Assembly (NCBI RefSeq): GCF_000979455.1
Contig: NZ_JJOY01000008.1
Coordinates: 1 to 48,242 of the forward strand
From: Methanosarcina sp. 2.H.T.1A.6
Lineage (GTDB): Archaea > Halobacteriota > Methanosarcinia > Methanosarcinales > Methanosarcinaceae
Direction of reading: 5' to 3'
Length of the DNA stretch: 48,242 bases
The notes under the pieces were generated by a model. The model was not told where the DNA came from. It worked only from the letters and a program-made list of their open reading frames with translations, and ran no database searches. The number at the start of each line of letters is the position of its first letter. Position 1 is the first letter of the stretch. Made by a program: the position numbers and the translations under genes. Shown in pieces: positions 8,083 through 16,828 of the stretch.

Positions 8083-8391
8083 TTAGCCGACTCTAAAAAA
8101 CGAAGAACCATCTTCTTTATTTATATCGCCTGAGTATTCGCGATATACTACGTACTTGCCATTTGCCTTTTTAATGCATCTGACTCCAAGCCCACTCTTT
8201 TTCAATATAACTTTTCTTTTCTCTGCATCGGATTTTTCAAGCCCGAAATAACTTTGCTCATCGAGCATGTACATTTTACCATTAAACTCTCGGAAAGTTT
8301 TATGCATTGTTAACAGGGCCACATGGTTTTTGAGGATATAAGCTGTCAAATTTTTTCCAGTTACTTTTTGATCATTTTCTCTTCTTTTCAC
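8083..8391 (-). CDS. Hypothetical 102-aa basic protein
   Basis: A small, lysine-rich soluble protein beginning MKRRENDQKVTGKNLTAY. It has a central VALLTMHKTFREFNGKMYML stretch and a C-terminal beta-like CIKKANGKYVVYREY segment. No signal peptide, membrane helix or known motif is visible. It is preceded on the same strand by the TPR gene, whose stop lies about 100 bp upstream. Codon texture is ordinary for this region, so I take it as real but unassigned. Confidence 0.45.
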   Translation of the reverse strand: MKRRENDQKVTGKNLTAYILKNHVALLTMHKTFREFNGKMYMLDEQSYFGLEKSDAEKRKVILKKSGLGVRCIKKANGKYVVYREYSGDINKEDGSSFFRVG

Positions 8392-8489
8392 ACCTTTTTA
8401 GTGATGATAAATACGACCAGTTCCGGGAACGTTCACGAAGCGGGCCCGGACAGCCAAAAAATAAAAAATGATATTTGGAATTTCATTTT

Positions 8490-10913
8490 TTATTCGTCAG
8501 TGCCCTCTTCGTCAGTGCCCTCTTCGTCAGTGTCTTCTTCGTCAGTGCCCTCTTCGTCAGTGTCTTCTTCGTCAGTGTCCCCTTCGCCGCTGTCCTCTTC
8601 AGCCAGTTTCCTGTATATTTCTGTTGATTTTGCGGTGTAATCCTCTGCTTCCTCATTCCTGCCCAGTTTCGAGAGCAATTTTGCATACTTTTCAAATGTT
8701 TCTGCCTGGTTTATCTTATATAGGGGGTTATCCGGCTCTTCCTCAAGGAGAGCTGCATTTATAGCCAGGGCTTTTCCAAAAGCCTGTTTTGACTTATCAT
8801 ATTCCCCGATAAGAGAATACACTTTCCCGGCATCGGCATAATTGATTCCTGCTTTTTCCCGGGAATCAGGATTTTCGGGGTCTGATTCGATAAGTTTTTC
8901 CACAGTAGGGAGCAGAGAATCAAAGATTTTAGCCGCTTCCCCAAAGTTTCCCAGGGCTAGTTGCAGATTTCCACTCTGGTAGAGGGCTTCGCAGATGAAA
9001 TGATAGTTTTCCGGGTCTTCCGGATCTTTTTCATACAGGCTTTCAAAGAATTCGAGGGCAAGGTCCAGAGACTCTTTTGCAGCATCATATTTTTTGGAAC
9101 TGATAAAGTCTACCCCATGAAACTGGACATCAACAGCCAATATTTTTCGTACGGGAAGCTGGAGGTTTTCATCGTGCAATACTCTGGAGTAAAGTTCCGT
9201 GGCTTTTGAATATTGTTCACTCTCCAGTTCCGTTTCTCCTATTTCTCCATAAAAGAACCCCAGCTGATATAGGAAATTGGCAAGCATCTTTATATCCAGC
9301 CAGATCCCGGGCTTATCCCTGAATACCTGCTCCTTAATTTCAACAATGCGCCGGTAAAATGGAATGGCATCTCCGTACCTTTCCTGGGCTGCAAATGAAT
9401 CTCCAAGGTTGCCCAGTGTTCCTACGAGGGCTTCTTGACAGGTTTCATCATCAGGATACAGTCCAGATGCTTTTTCATTTAGTACGAGGGCTTTTTCGTA
9501 GTATTCCCGCGCAGTTTCGAGTTCTGCATCTTCAGGCACCATATCTTCAGGTCCCACTTTCGCATACAGGTCCCCAAGAGTATTGAGAACGTCTGCAATA
9601 CCCATCTCAAAATCGGTTTCCCCCGGGTTTCCGGAAAGCAGCATTTCGTATCCTTCAATTGCCTTCTCATAGTATTGTTTTGCCGTTTCCAGATCCTCTG
9701 CCTCGGCATAGAGACTCCCGACCTGCATTAAGGTGTCGATAATATCCAGTTTGAGATCCTTGTCCTTCGGATCTTTTTCGAAGAGGGGCTCATAGATTTC
9801 AATTTTATACATATAGCATTTTTTTGCGTTCTCCACACGATTTATTTTTGCAAAAAGCTTCCCAAGATTATCAAAAGTTTGTGCAAGTTCAAACTGATAA
9901 TCCAGGTTATCCGGGAATTTCCCATTCATATTTTCAAAGTTTTCGAGCACCTTTTCATAGTAATAATTTGCTTTTTCGGGATCTTCTGCCTCGGAATAAT
10001 GGAGTCCAAGTTCTTCGTAAATTTTACCCCTGTTTACAAGAAATGCAGTGTCTTCAGGATTTTTACGTAAGTTGTCTTCTACTATTGAAAGAGCCTGCTG
10101 GTAAGTTTCGTCCATTTTTTCAAGGTACCCCTGTCTCGAATAGAGTTCTCCAAAATACCCATAGGAGAAAATAAGATAATGAAGTGCAAGTTCGTTATCA
10201 GGATATTTTTCAAGAAGGTTTCTGTAAATTCCCTGTAGCTGTTCGTAGAGCTTATTCGCATCTTCAAAAAGCTCATCTTCCAGAAACTCTTCTCCAAGCT
10301 TCTTCACAAATGAGTCCAAGCGTTCTAAAAGTTCCGGATTTTCGGGCTGGATATTTAATATTTTCTTGAAAGTTTTCAGGGTACTGTTGACCAACGGGAT
10401 TCGCTTTTCAGATTGACCGACAATTAAAAAATAGCCCCTGAAATTCACCAGTGTTTTTAAATAATTCAACAAATACTCAGGATTTTCAGGCTGCTCCGCA
10501 ATCAGCTTTTCATATGCATCAAATATCCCCTCAAAAAATTTATTCGTGCGTTCATAAGACTCCTCTGCTTCCGAAACACTACCTATTTCTTTAAGAGTAT
10601 TTACAATGAGCCCAATGGAATTATAAAGAGATTTCTGGGAGGAAGAATCCTGTAACTCATTTAAAAAAAGGCGTGAAGAAATCTCCAGAGCTTTTTCATA
10701 CAGCGCCAGCGCTTCATATGGTTTATCCGTGGCATCCATAACCTCTCCTTTATGCAGCAGGACACAGCACAAAAGGTCCGGACTTTTTGCCTTTTCCGCT
10801 AGTTTTTCAGCCATATTAAGCTTCTCAAGGGTCTTTTCATACTTCCCCTTTTCAAAAAAAGAGGTGGCATTCATCAATTCTCGAACTGTTAAATCTACAA
10901 GCCGCCTGGACAT
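8490..10913 (-). CDS. Tetratricopeptide-repeat protein with acidic repeat tail
   Basis: An 807-aa protein made almost entirely of TPR-like helix pairs. Recurring patterns such as LG.LYAE.ED.E.AK.YYEKA(L/I)E, spaced about 45-50 residues apart, run from residue 10 to about 770. No signal peptide or membrane segment is present, so it should be cytoplasmic. TPR arrays serve as protein-binding scaffolds; the partner is unknown. The last 30 or so residues are a run of (D/G)TDEE pentapeptides encoded by a 15-bp minisatellite reaching the stop codon, so tail length probably varies between strains. There is no clear ribosome binding site before the ATG at 10913. Confidence 0.88.
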   Translation of the reverse strand: MSRRLVDLTVRELMNATSFFEKGKYEKTLEKLNMAEKLAEKAKSPDLLCCVLLHKGEVMDATDKPYEALALYEKALEISSRLFLNELQDSSSQKSLYNSIGLIVNTLKEIGSVSEAEESYERTNKFFEGIFDAYEKLIAEQPENPEYLLNYLKTLVNFRGYFLIVGQSEKRIPLVNSTLKTFKKILNIQPENPELLERLDSFVKKLGEEFLEDELFEDANKLYEQLQGIYRNLLEKYPDNELALHYLIFSYGYFGELYSRQGYLEKMDETYQQALSIVEDNLRKNPEDTAFLVNRGKIYEELGLHYSEAEDPEKANYYYEKVLENFENMNGKFPDNLDYQFELAQTFDNLGKLFAKINRVENAKKCYMYKIEIYEPLFEKDPKDKDLKLDIIDTLMQVGSLYAEAEDLETAKQYYEKAIEGYEMLLSGNPGETDFEMGIADVLNTLGDLYAKVGPEDMVPEDAELETAREYYEKALVLNEKASGLYPDDETCQEALVGTLGNLGDSFAAQERYGDAIPFYRRIVEIKEQVFRDKPGIWLDIKMLANFLYQLGFFYGEIGETELESEQYSKATELYSRVLHDENLQLPVRKILAVDVQFHGVDFISSKKYDAAKESLDLALEFFESLYEKDPEDPENYHFICEALYQSGNLQLALGNFGEAAKIFDSLLPTVEKLIESDPENPDSREKAGINYADAGKVYSLIGEYDKSKQAFGKALAINAALLEEEPDNPLYKINQAETFEKYAKLLSKLGRNEEAEDYTAKSTEIYRKLAEEDSGEGDTDEEDTDEEGTDEEDTDEEGTDEEGTDE
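8493..8597. repeat. 15-bp coding minisatellite
   Basis: Six near-exact 15-bp units (TTCGTCAGTG followed by CCCTC or TCTTC) from 8493 to 8582 and a diverged seventh to 8597. They encode the TDEE(D/G) repeats at the C-terminus of the TPR protein. The unit is a multiple of three, so copy-number change keeps the frame. Confidence 0.95.
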
Positions 10914-11691
10914 AAAGGGAATTTGGAACTCAGAGTATTAGAATTAAGCGTCTCTTCCGGAAGTTCCCGACAAAAACAGTAAACTTCCCGGCGCAACTTT
11001 TCCATTTAACTTTTAGGTAAAAGGCACTCGGCATAAAAGAACATCTTATCCTTTCATCATTTCCCATCTACATGAAGCCATTTCCGGACAGGCACGAAAA
11101 TTCAGAGCGTTTTTTGAGATGCCGATGGCAGGAGGCCGGTGAGAGTGCGGAATTGTTAAAGCGGGAAATAATCGGTAGCATCTGTGAGCTAAAACAAGCA
11201 CGAAATAGGGATACGGAAGAATGGATATGGAAGAATTAGAATTTAAAATGAGAAAGAGTTAGTAAGAAATTAATTTACTAGAAAAGCCTTTTAGAATCTT
11301 TTAAAGTGATCCATAAGGTCTGGTCCAATTTTATGTAATTTAGTTCTGTACTCAGTTAATTTACTACTTATTTAAGTCATTACTCACTTAAGTTACCTTA
11401 GTCAAGTTACTACTTATTTAAGTTACATATCTTCTTTGTACGTCTTCTTCATACATCAGGGACTGACCCTATGGACCAATAATAATTATGTAGTTAAAGG
11501 TATAAATAAACGACGATCAGGAGCTTTTTTTTCAGCGGTACTGTGATTTAAAAGCCCGGAAAAAAACGGAATAAAGGAAAAACGGAGCTACAAAATTACA
11601 ATTTTTTCGTGTCTTCCGTGCTTTTCCGTGGTTGCAGAGTTTGAAGTGATTTTTTCCGTGTTTTCCGGGTTATTTCATTGAAAAACCGATT
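10914..11691. other. Spacer upstream of the TPR gene and downstream of catalase
   Basis: It contains a GGCCGGTGAGAGTGCGG segment shared with about 8008, direct repeats of TTACTACTTATTTAAGT near 11361 and 11406, and CGTG(T)CTTCCGTG-type repeats near 11611-11670. A similar family is seen near 39618-39655. A 55-codon frame at 11072-11239 is listed separately as doubtful. Confidence 0.55.
11072..11239 (+). CDS. Doubtful 55-aa charged ORF
   Basis: ATG at 11072 to TAG at 11237-11239, rich in Arg and Glu. It has no ribosome binding site and overlaps a dispersed repeat motif. It is open and charged like a real small protein, but support is thin. Confidence 0.15.
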   Translation: MKPFPDRHENSERFLRCRWQEAGESAELLKREIIGSICELKQARNRDTEEWIWKN

Positions 11692-13209
11692 TTATTTTTC
11701 AGTCGCCTTTGCACGTTCTTCTTTGGTCATATTAGCAAGGCGTTCAACTTCTTTTATGTCAAGTCCGAGGCCCTTAGCCACCCGGCTCCCATAGCCGGGG
11801 TCAGCCTTGAAGAACAGAGCTGTCTGCCTGAGCTGGATGCGTTTTTGGGCTCCTGAGAGATGGGATACAATGTTGCCTACCAGGTGCTCCCTGTCCTCTT
11901 CGGTCATGACGTTACGGTAAAGGTTGCCGGGCTGTACAAAGTCATCATTGGGGTAGTTGTAAGGCGTACGGGCTGCAGGTCCCGAGACCTCGAATGGAGG
12001 CTCCAGGAAAGCAGGGTCCGGGGCAGGCCCGCCAAAACTGTTAGGCCAGTAATTGGGTCCTCCGCCTTGATTGCCGTCAACGCGCATGAAACCGTCCCGC
12101 TGGTAATTGACCTCCTGAGAGTACTTTGGCGCATTCACGGGGATCAGGTTATAGTTGGGCCCAAGCCTGTGGATGTGGGTGTCATGATAAGAAAAGACCC
12201 TTGCCTGCAGCATCTTGTCCGGAGAGATACCAATGCCCGGCACCAGGTTTGCAGGACTGAAGGCTGCCTGTTCCACTTCAGCAAAGTAATTGGTTGGGTT
12301 CCGGTTCAATACCAGTTTCCCTATTTTGATGGGTGGGAAATCACCGTGGGGCCATACCTTGGTAATATCCAGTATATCAAACCGGTAATCTTTTGCCTGC
12401 TCCGGGGTCATTATCTGCATCTCAAGGGTCCAGGAAGGATAGTCACCTCTCTCGATAGCCGCATACAGGTCCCTTGTTGCATGGTCCGGGTCCGTCCCGC
12501 TTAATTTCTCCGCTTCCTCCCGGTTCAGGTTCTTTATGCCCTGGTCGGTCTTGAAATGGTACTGTACCCAGAAGTATTCGCCTTTATCATTGTACCATTT
12601 GTAGGTGTGGCTTGAGTAACCGTTCATGTTCCTGAAGGTAGCAGGAGTGCCCCTGTCAGAGAAAAGGATAGTGACCTGGTGAATTGATTCAGGGGTCAGG
12701 GAAAGGAAGTCCCAGAACATGTCCGGATCTTTGCAGTTTGTAGCTGGATTACGTTTCTGAGTGTGGATAAAATCAGGAAACTTCAAGGGGTCGCGAATGA
12801 AAAATACAGGAGTGTTGTTCCCGGTCAGGTCATGGTTCCCATCTTCAGTGTAGAACTTTATGGCAAACCCACGCGGGTCACGGGCTGCATCAGCCGAACC
12901 TTTTTCTCCTCCGACAGTGGAAAAGCGGACAAAAACTTCAGTACGCTTGCCAACTTCTGAAAGGAACTTCGCTTTTGTGTACTTTGTAACATCAGCAGTC
13001 ACTTCGAAGTACCCGCCTGCACCTGCACCCTTGGCATGTACCACACGTTCAGGAATGCGTTCACGGTCGAAATGGCTGAGCTTGTCCAGCAGATGGACAT
13101 CCTGCATAAGGACAGGGCCCCGTTCTCCTGCTGTAAGGCTGTTCTGATCATCCCCCACCGGGATTCCAAAACCGGTAGTTAACACCTTAGAAGGCTTCTT
13201 TTCACTCAT
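11692..13209 (-). CDS. kat: Monofunctional haem catalase
   Basis: A clear small-subunit (about 505 aa) haem catalase that converts hydrogen peroxide to water and oxygen in the cytoplasm. Visible features are the distal-haem His in [12 protein letters not shown] (about residue 58 from this start), the essential Asn in [13 protein letters not shown] near 130, the FSDRGTP block, and the proximal haem Tyr in [17 protein letters not shown] near 340. The frame extends six codons upstream to 13227. The ATG at 13209 is preferred because GAGGAG lies 10 nt before it and falls inside the coding sequence of the longer version. A perfect inverted repeat sits about 100 bp upstream (13313-13332). Flavodoxin and exonuclease III follow across the spacer, which fits oxidative-stress defence in an anaerobe. 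Confidence 0.95.
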   Translation of the reverse strand: MSEKKPSKVLTTGFGIPVGDDQNSLTAGERGPVLMQDVHLLDKLSHFDRERIPERVVHAKGAGAGGYFEVTADVTKYTKAKFLSEVGKRTEVFVRFSTVGGEKGSADAARDPRGFAIKFYTEDGNHDLTGNNTPVFFIRDPLKFPDFIHTQKRNPATNCKDPDMFWDFLSLTPESIHQVTILFSDRGTPATFRNMNGYSSHTYKWYNDKGEYFWVQYHFKTDQGIKNLNREEAEKLSGTDPDHATRDLYAAIERGDYPSWTLEMQIMTPEQAKDYRFDILDITKVWPHGDFPPIKIGKLVLNRNPTNYFAEVEQAAFSPANLVPGIGISPDKMLQARVFSYHDTHIHRLGPNYNLIPVNAPKYSQEVNYQRDGFMRVDGNQGGGPNYWPNSFGGPAPDPAFLEPPFEVSGPAARTPYNYPNDDFVQPGNLYRNVMTEEDREHLVGNIVSHLSGAQKRIQLRQTALFFKADPGYGSRVAKGLGLDIKEVERLANMTKEERAKATEK

Positions 13210-13735
13210 CTGTATGTCACTCCTCATTATATAGGGGCATATTGGTAGATTAATTAAGCAATAGCCGCACCGGATTCTTCAGTATAACCCACCCCAAAAA
13301 AGTAATGAATAATTATAAACGTTTGTTTATAAATAGATTTACGTATGCTGCCAGCACTTAGATATAATAAGAATTGTGACTGAGCAAAAGTGAATTACTC
13401 CTAGCTAAAGCATCGGGGCTTTCTGCCTTATGACCCGTAAAAGAGATAAATAACTGTTTTCCAGTTACATTTTGTGCACTTTTTGGTCATGTTTTCTTCT
13501 TGAAACAACTATTTTGCGATAATAATGAGCACAAATGCAATAATAACTAAGTTCACCAATTCTCCAGAAAGGCACCACAACCCAGTAATATCGGCCCGGT
13601 TTCAAGCGTTGCTGTCCTCCAGACCCCACCAGGGATAAAGGTATGTTGATTGGCATGACGATGTTATCCACAACTGTTTCCGAAGATAACAAGTAATAGG
13701 AGCAACGATAACAAATAATGGGGGGATTGATCCAG
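13210..13735. other. Intergenic region between divergent catalase and flavodoxin
   Basis: Contains the catalase promoter region with a palindrome (13313-13332) and the presumed flavodoxin promoter. A 93-codon minus-strand frame (13465-13746) overlaps the flavodoxin start and lacks supporting signals, so it is not called. Confidence 0.5.
13313..13332. promoter_or_regulatory. Palindromic operator candidate at the catalase promoter
   Basis: Perfect inverted repeat TTATAAAC-GTTT-GTTTATAA, which also contains TATA-box-like sequence in both directions. It lies 104 bp before the preferred catalase ATG. Its symmetry suggests a dimeric repressor site overlapping the TATA box. Confidence 0.45.
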
Positions 13736-14269
13736 ATGCAAACCAAAGTTCTTGTGGCTTATGCTTCTAAGTATGGTTCGACGCAGGAAGTGGCCGAGGC
13801 AATTGCGGCTACTTTACGCGAAAGTGACCTTGCGGTAGATCTTGAGCCCATGAAAGAAGTAAAGACCCTTAACGAATACACTGCAGTTGTGCTGGGTGCA
13901 CCAATCTACATGCTCCACTGGCACAAGGAAGCAAAAAGTTTTCTTTCGCGGCATCGTGAAGCCCTCACGAAGGTACCAGTGGCCATCTTTGCATTAGGCC
14001 CATTTCATAATGAAGAAGAGGAATGGAAGGAAGTACGCGCCCAGCTCGATGAAGAGCTTGCGAAGTTCCCATGGCTTAGACCTATCGCTATAGAAATATT
14101 TGGCGGCAAGTTCGACCCGGAGAAGCTGCGTTTTCCTGACAACTTAATTGCCAAGCTGCCGGCAAGCCCTTTACGCAATATGCCGGCGAGCGACGCGCGA
14201 GATTGGGTAGCGATTCGCGACTGGGCGAGCAACCTGGCCACACAATTTCAGCCTGCTTTGGCACACTAA
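13736..14269 (+). CDS. Flavodoxin-domain protein (HemG/flavodoxin_5-like)
   Basis: About 177 aa with one flavodoxin fold. The FMN phosphate loop is YASKYGSTQEVA near residues 9-20. The second loop is VVLGAPIYMLHWHKEAKSF near 50-68, and IFALGPFHNEE near 88-98 matches the third. The sequence texture resembles the HemG/menaquinone-dependent protoporphyrinogen-oxidase-like flavodoxins rather than classical electron-carrier flavodoxin. It may shuttle electrons during oxidative stress. The frame starts six codons earlier at 13718, but the ATG at 13736 has a GGGGGA about 10 nt ahead and begins directly with the first beta strand, so it is preferred. It is divergent from catalase. Confidence 0.85.
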   Translation: MQTKVLVAYASKYGSTQEVAEAIAATLRESDLAVDLEPMKEVKTLNEYTAVVLGAPIYMLHWHKEAKSFLSRHREALTKVPVAIFALGPFHNEEEEWKEVRAQLDEELAKFPWLRPIAIEIFGGKFDPEKLRFPDNLIAKLPASPLRNMPASDARDWVAIRDWASNLATQFQPALAH

Positions 14270-14272
14270 AAA

Positions 14273-14350
14273 AGATTTGAGAAAAGAATTAGAGAAAAAG
14301 ATTTGAGAAAAGAATTAGAGAAAAAGATTAGAGAAAAGAATTCAAGAAAA
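14273..14350. repeat. 26-bp tandem repeat, 3 copies
   Basis: Units beginning AGATTTGAGAAAAGAATTAG at 14273 and 14299, with a diverged third unit at 14325. It starts only 3 bp after the flavodoxin stop and fills the gap to the convergent exonuclease III gene. Confidence 0.85.
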
Positions 14351-14394
14351 GGATTCGAGAAAAAAGAGCAAAGAAAGTGTTCGACTGAAAGAAG

Positions 14395-15177
14395 TCAAAC
14401 CTGGAATTCGAGTTCAAGCCCCACAGGACAGTGATCCGAACCTGTGATTTCAGGGTAAATCGGGGCAGCTTTTACATTTTCCCGAAGGTTTTCACTGATG
14501 AAGAAGTAATCCAGGCGCCAGCCAACGTTTCTTTCACGGGCCCTGGTCCTCATTGACCACCAGGAATAGTTTCCACCTTTGCTGTTGAACATGCGGAAGG
14601 TATCAAGATATCCGGCTTCAAGGAATTTATCCATCCATTCCCGCTCTTCGGGAAGAAACCCGGAAATAGTCTCGTTTTCTCTGGGCCTTGCAAGGTCTAT
14701 TTCTTTATGGGCGGTATTAACGTCCCCGCAGATGACAAGTTTTTTGCCCTCGGCTTTCAGAGCATTTGCATAATCCAAAAAGGCATCATAAAAAGCCATT
14801 TTGTATTCCAGGCGTTCCTGTGAGGCTTTGCCGTTTGGGAAATAGATGTTCATCAGGGTGAAATTATCATAATCAACTCTGAGAAAACGGCCTTCCCTGT
14901 CAAACTCCTCAATTCCCATTCCGGTTTCGACGTTCAGGGGTTTTTTCTTTGAAAACGTCCCGACCCCACTGTAACCGTTTCGTTCCGCAGAGACGAAGTA
15001 ATTGTAGTAGCCGGGAATGTTTTTTGCTTCTCGAGGGAGCTTTTCCGGGGAGGCTTTTGTTTCCTGGATGCAGATGACGTCGAATTTCTGTTCCAGCAAC
15101 AAATCCAGAAAGCCCTTTTTCATTGCAGCCCGGAGGCCATTTACATTCCAGGAAATAAGGTTATAATGTTCCGGCAT
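14395..15177 (-). CDS. xth: Exodeoxyribonuclease III / AP endonuclease
   Basis: A 260-aa enzyme of the exonuclease III family of class II AP endonucleases, which cut DNA at abasic sites in base-excision repair. Motifs in order are ISWNVNGLRA at the N-terminus, the metal-binding Glu in ICIQETKA (about residue 39), GVGTFSKK mid-protein, the catalytic Asp-Asn in CGDVNTAH (about 150), WRLDYFFIS near 222, and the terminal catalytic GSDHCPVGLEL. Length is normal and every active-site residue is present. It converges with the flavodoxin gene. Abasic and oxidised DNA repair fits the neighbouring catalase. Confidence 0.95.
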   Translation of the reverse strand: MPEHYNLISWNVNGLRAAMKKGFLDLLLEQKFDVICIQETKASPEKLPREAKNIPGYYNYFVSAERNGYSGVGTFSKKKPLNVETGMGIEEFDREGRFLRVDYDNFTLMNIYFPNGKASQERLEYKMAFYDAFLDYANALKAEGKKLVICGDVNTAHKEIDLARPRENETISGFLPEEREWMDKFLEAGYLDTFRMFNSKGGNYSWWSMRTRARERNVGWRLDYFFISENLRENVKAAPIYPEITGSDHCPVGLELEFQV

Positions 15178-15703
15178 TTTTTACCTCTTTGTTTTTACCT
15201 CTTTTATTCCATCTCTGCTCTTTTTTACCTATCCTCTGCGCTTTTTTACCTGGCCTCTGCTCTTTTTTACTGATTCTCCACCTATTCTCTACTTTTTATG
15301 TCATCAGAGCTATGCTTTATTAAGATGGTTCAGATCTGCCTAAAACCCTATACTACCTTGTTTAAAGATTTGTACTGCAACCTTATTCGGCTCTTTTATT
15401 GGTTGTTTGAAAGCTGGATTTTTCAGATCAGATCGATATAAAGTTATTCAGGATTGAACATAAGGTCACAGAGTCATAAAGAAGTCATAGATTCATAAGT
15501 CACACAGCTATAGAATCATCTGATTTACTATGAAATTATCCTGAGTTTCAGTAAATAAAAGCTTCTTAAAACATCTTCCTACGTAAACTGAGTGATAAAA
15601 ATAAAATAATACTTCTGATAATTATTATAAGTATATATTTAAGCATATCCTGAAGGCAGTTTCAAGAGCGTTGAATAATAAGTGAAAAAAATGAGGGAGT
15701 CGT
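15178..15703. other. Spacer with 21-bp repeats and promoter of the Cache-cupin gene
   Basis: Three 21-bp pyrimidine-rich repeats (CTCTGC(T/G)CTTTTTTACC...) run from 15213 to 15275. The rest is AT-rich, with several TATA-like stretches near 15620-15650 that could serve the gene starting at 15704. No coding frame is seen. Confidence 0.6.
15213..15275. repeat. 21-bp tandem repeat, 3 copies
   Basis: Starts of the unit CTCTGC(T/G)CTTTTTTACC at 15213, 15234 and 15255. It is upstream of the exonuclease III start. Confidence 0.85.
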
Positions 15704-16720
15704 ATGGATTTAATACGGATTATATGTGGAATGCTTGCAGTTGCACTTTTTTTTGGCATCCTTACCTGTGGGAATCAGGACAAACCGGCAGTAATTGCGG
15801 AAGAACTTGAAGATGAAGCCATAGGCGAATCTCCCTCAGGAGTTAATGGAAAAGCTCTTGCTGCAAGAGAAAACACAACAGAAGAACGGGCTGTCCAGGG
15901 ACCTGCGCCGCCAGACTCTCTTATTCTTGCAAAAGGGGAGAGCAAAATGGCAGCTGAAAGGAAAAACATCGAAAATAAAGTCAGGGCTACAGTCAGACTT
16001 ATTGAGGGACAGGGAGAAAAGCTCTTTCCTGCATTCAGAGAAGAAGATTCACCCTGGCACAATCACGACTTCTATATTTTTGTATGGACAATAAATGGGA
16101 CTCAGTTAGTCTGCCCTCCGGACAGGGGGAACGAAGGAGAAGACATGGGAAGTCTTCTGGACGCAGACGGCAAGCCTATAGGTGAGCTCTTCATAGAGAC
16201 CGCCCTGAGCGAAAATGGTGAAGGCTGGATAGATCACAGCTGGCAGAAGCCAGGAAATTCCGAACCTTCCCGCAGGTTCACCTTCGTTAAAAAGGCTACC
16301 TTTGAAGGAAGATCTTACATAGTCGGTTCAAGCTTCTATGCGGATGACCATATCTTCTGCAGGAACCTTAGCGAATGTACGTATCTTGAAGAGCCTGGGA
16401 ATATCCATGTTGTGGAACTATTGAACCCCGGAAATATTGATAGAAACCTTGACATTAACTACAGTATAGCTCATGCTGTTATCGAGCCGGGAGAAAATAT
16501 CGCTCCCCACCTGATGAAAAATCCGGAAGTTCACTATATCCTTGAAGGGGAAGGTATCCTCTATATTGACGGAATCCCGGTCGAATTGTGTAAGGACCAG
16601 CTCATATACATCCCGGCAGGCGCGATTCAAACTACATACAACACCGGAAACGCTACCCTCAAATTCCTTGCCATAAACCAGCCCGGATGGTCAGAGAAGA
16701 ATACTAAAGTTTTTGAATAA
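15704..16720 (+). CDS. Extracytoplasmic Cache-domain/cupin fusion protein
   Basis: A 338-aa protein beginning with a signal peptide or anchor (hydrophobic residues 8-21, then a Cys at 22 in ILTCGNQ, an imperfect lipobox). After a linker (25-75) comes a helix, then a single-Cache-like sensor domain (about 85-225): VRLIEGQGEKLFPAF, YIFVWTINGTQLVCPP, LLDADGKPIGELFIE and IVGSSFYADDH match the Cache_2 pattern. The C-terminal 95 residues are a cupin barrel (IEPGENIAPH, EVHYILEGEGILYIDG, DQLIYIPAGAIQTTYN). Cache domains bind small ligands outside the cell, and cupins bind metals or small molecules. The fusion without any kinase or chemotaxis output domain suggests a ligand-binding or enzymatic surface protein. 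GAGGGAG lies just before the ATG. The last codons fall inside a 19-bp tandem repeat. Confidence 0.75.
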   Translation: MDLIRIICGMLAVALFFGILTCGNQDKPAVIAEELEDEAIGESPSGVNGKALAARENTTEERAVQGPAPPDSLILAKGESKMAAERKNIENKVRATVRLIEGQGEKLFPAFREEDSPWHNHDFYIFVWTINGTQLVCPPDRGNEGEDMGSLLDADGKPIGELFIETALSENGEGWIDHSWQKPGNSEPSRRFTFVKKATFEGRSYIVGSSFYADDHIFCRNLSECTYLEEPGNIHVVELLNPGNIDRNLDINYSIAHAVIEPGENIAPHLMKNPEVHYILEGEGILYIDGIPVELCKDQLIYIPAGAIQTTYNTGNATLKFLAINQPGWSEKNTKVFE

Positions 16721-16795
16721 TATTAAAGTCATTGAATAATATTAAAGTCTTTGAATAATATTAAAACCTTTGAATAATATTAAAGTCTTTGAATT
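16713..16795. repeat. 19-bp tandem repeat starting at a stop codon
   Basis: Units of TTGAATAATATTAAAGTC plus one base start at 16713, 16732, 16751 and 16770, with a partial copy at 16789. The first unit includes the final Glu codon and TAA stop of the Cache-cupin gene. Confidence 0.95.
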
Positions 16796-16804
16796 AAGAG
16801 TAAA

Positions 16805-16822
16805 TCCCGATATCCATCGGGA
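16805..16822. terminator. Bidirectional hairpin between convergent genes
   Basis: Perfect stem TCCCGAT / ATCGGGA with a 4-nt loop, lying between the ends of the Cache-cupin gene (plus) and the M4 peptidase gene (minus). No long T-tract follows. Confidence 0.45.
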
Positions 16823-16828
16823 TAGCCC

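Noticed and set aside
8323-8640. Plus-strand ORF with SSVPSSSV repeats
   Set aside because: Antisense reading of the TPR gene's 15-bp minisatellite, with no ribosome binding site.
13465-13746. Minus-strand 93-aa frame between catalase and flavodoxin
   Set aside because: It overlaps the flavodoxin start and has no ribosome binding site or recognisable domain. The RYYWVVVPFW stretch is curious but not enough.
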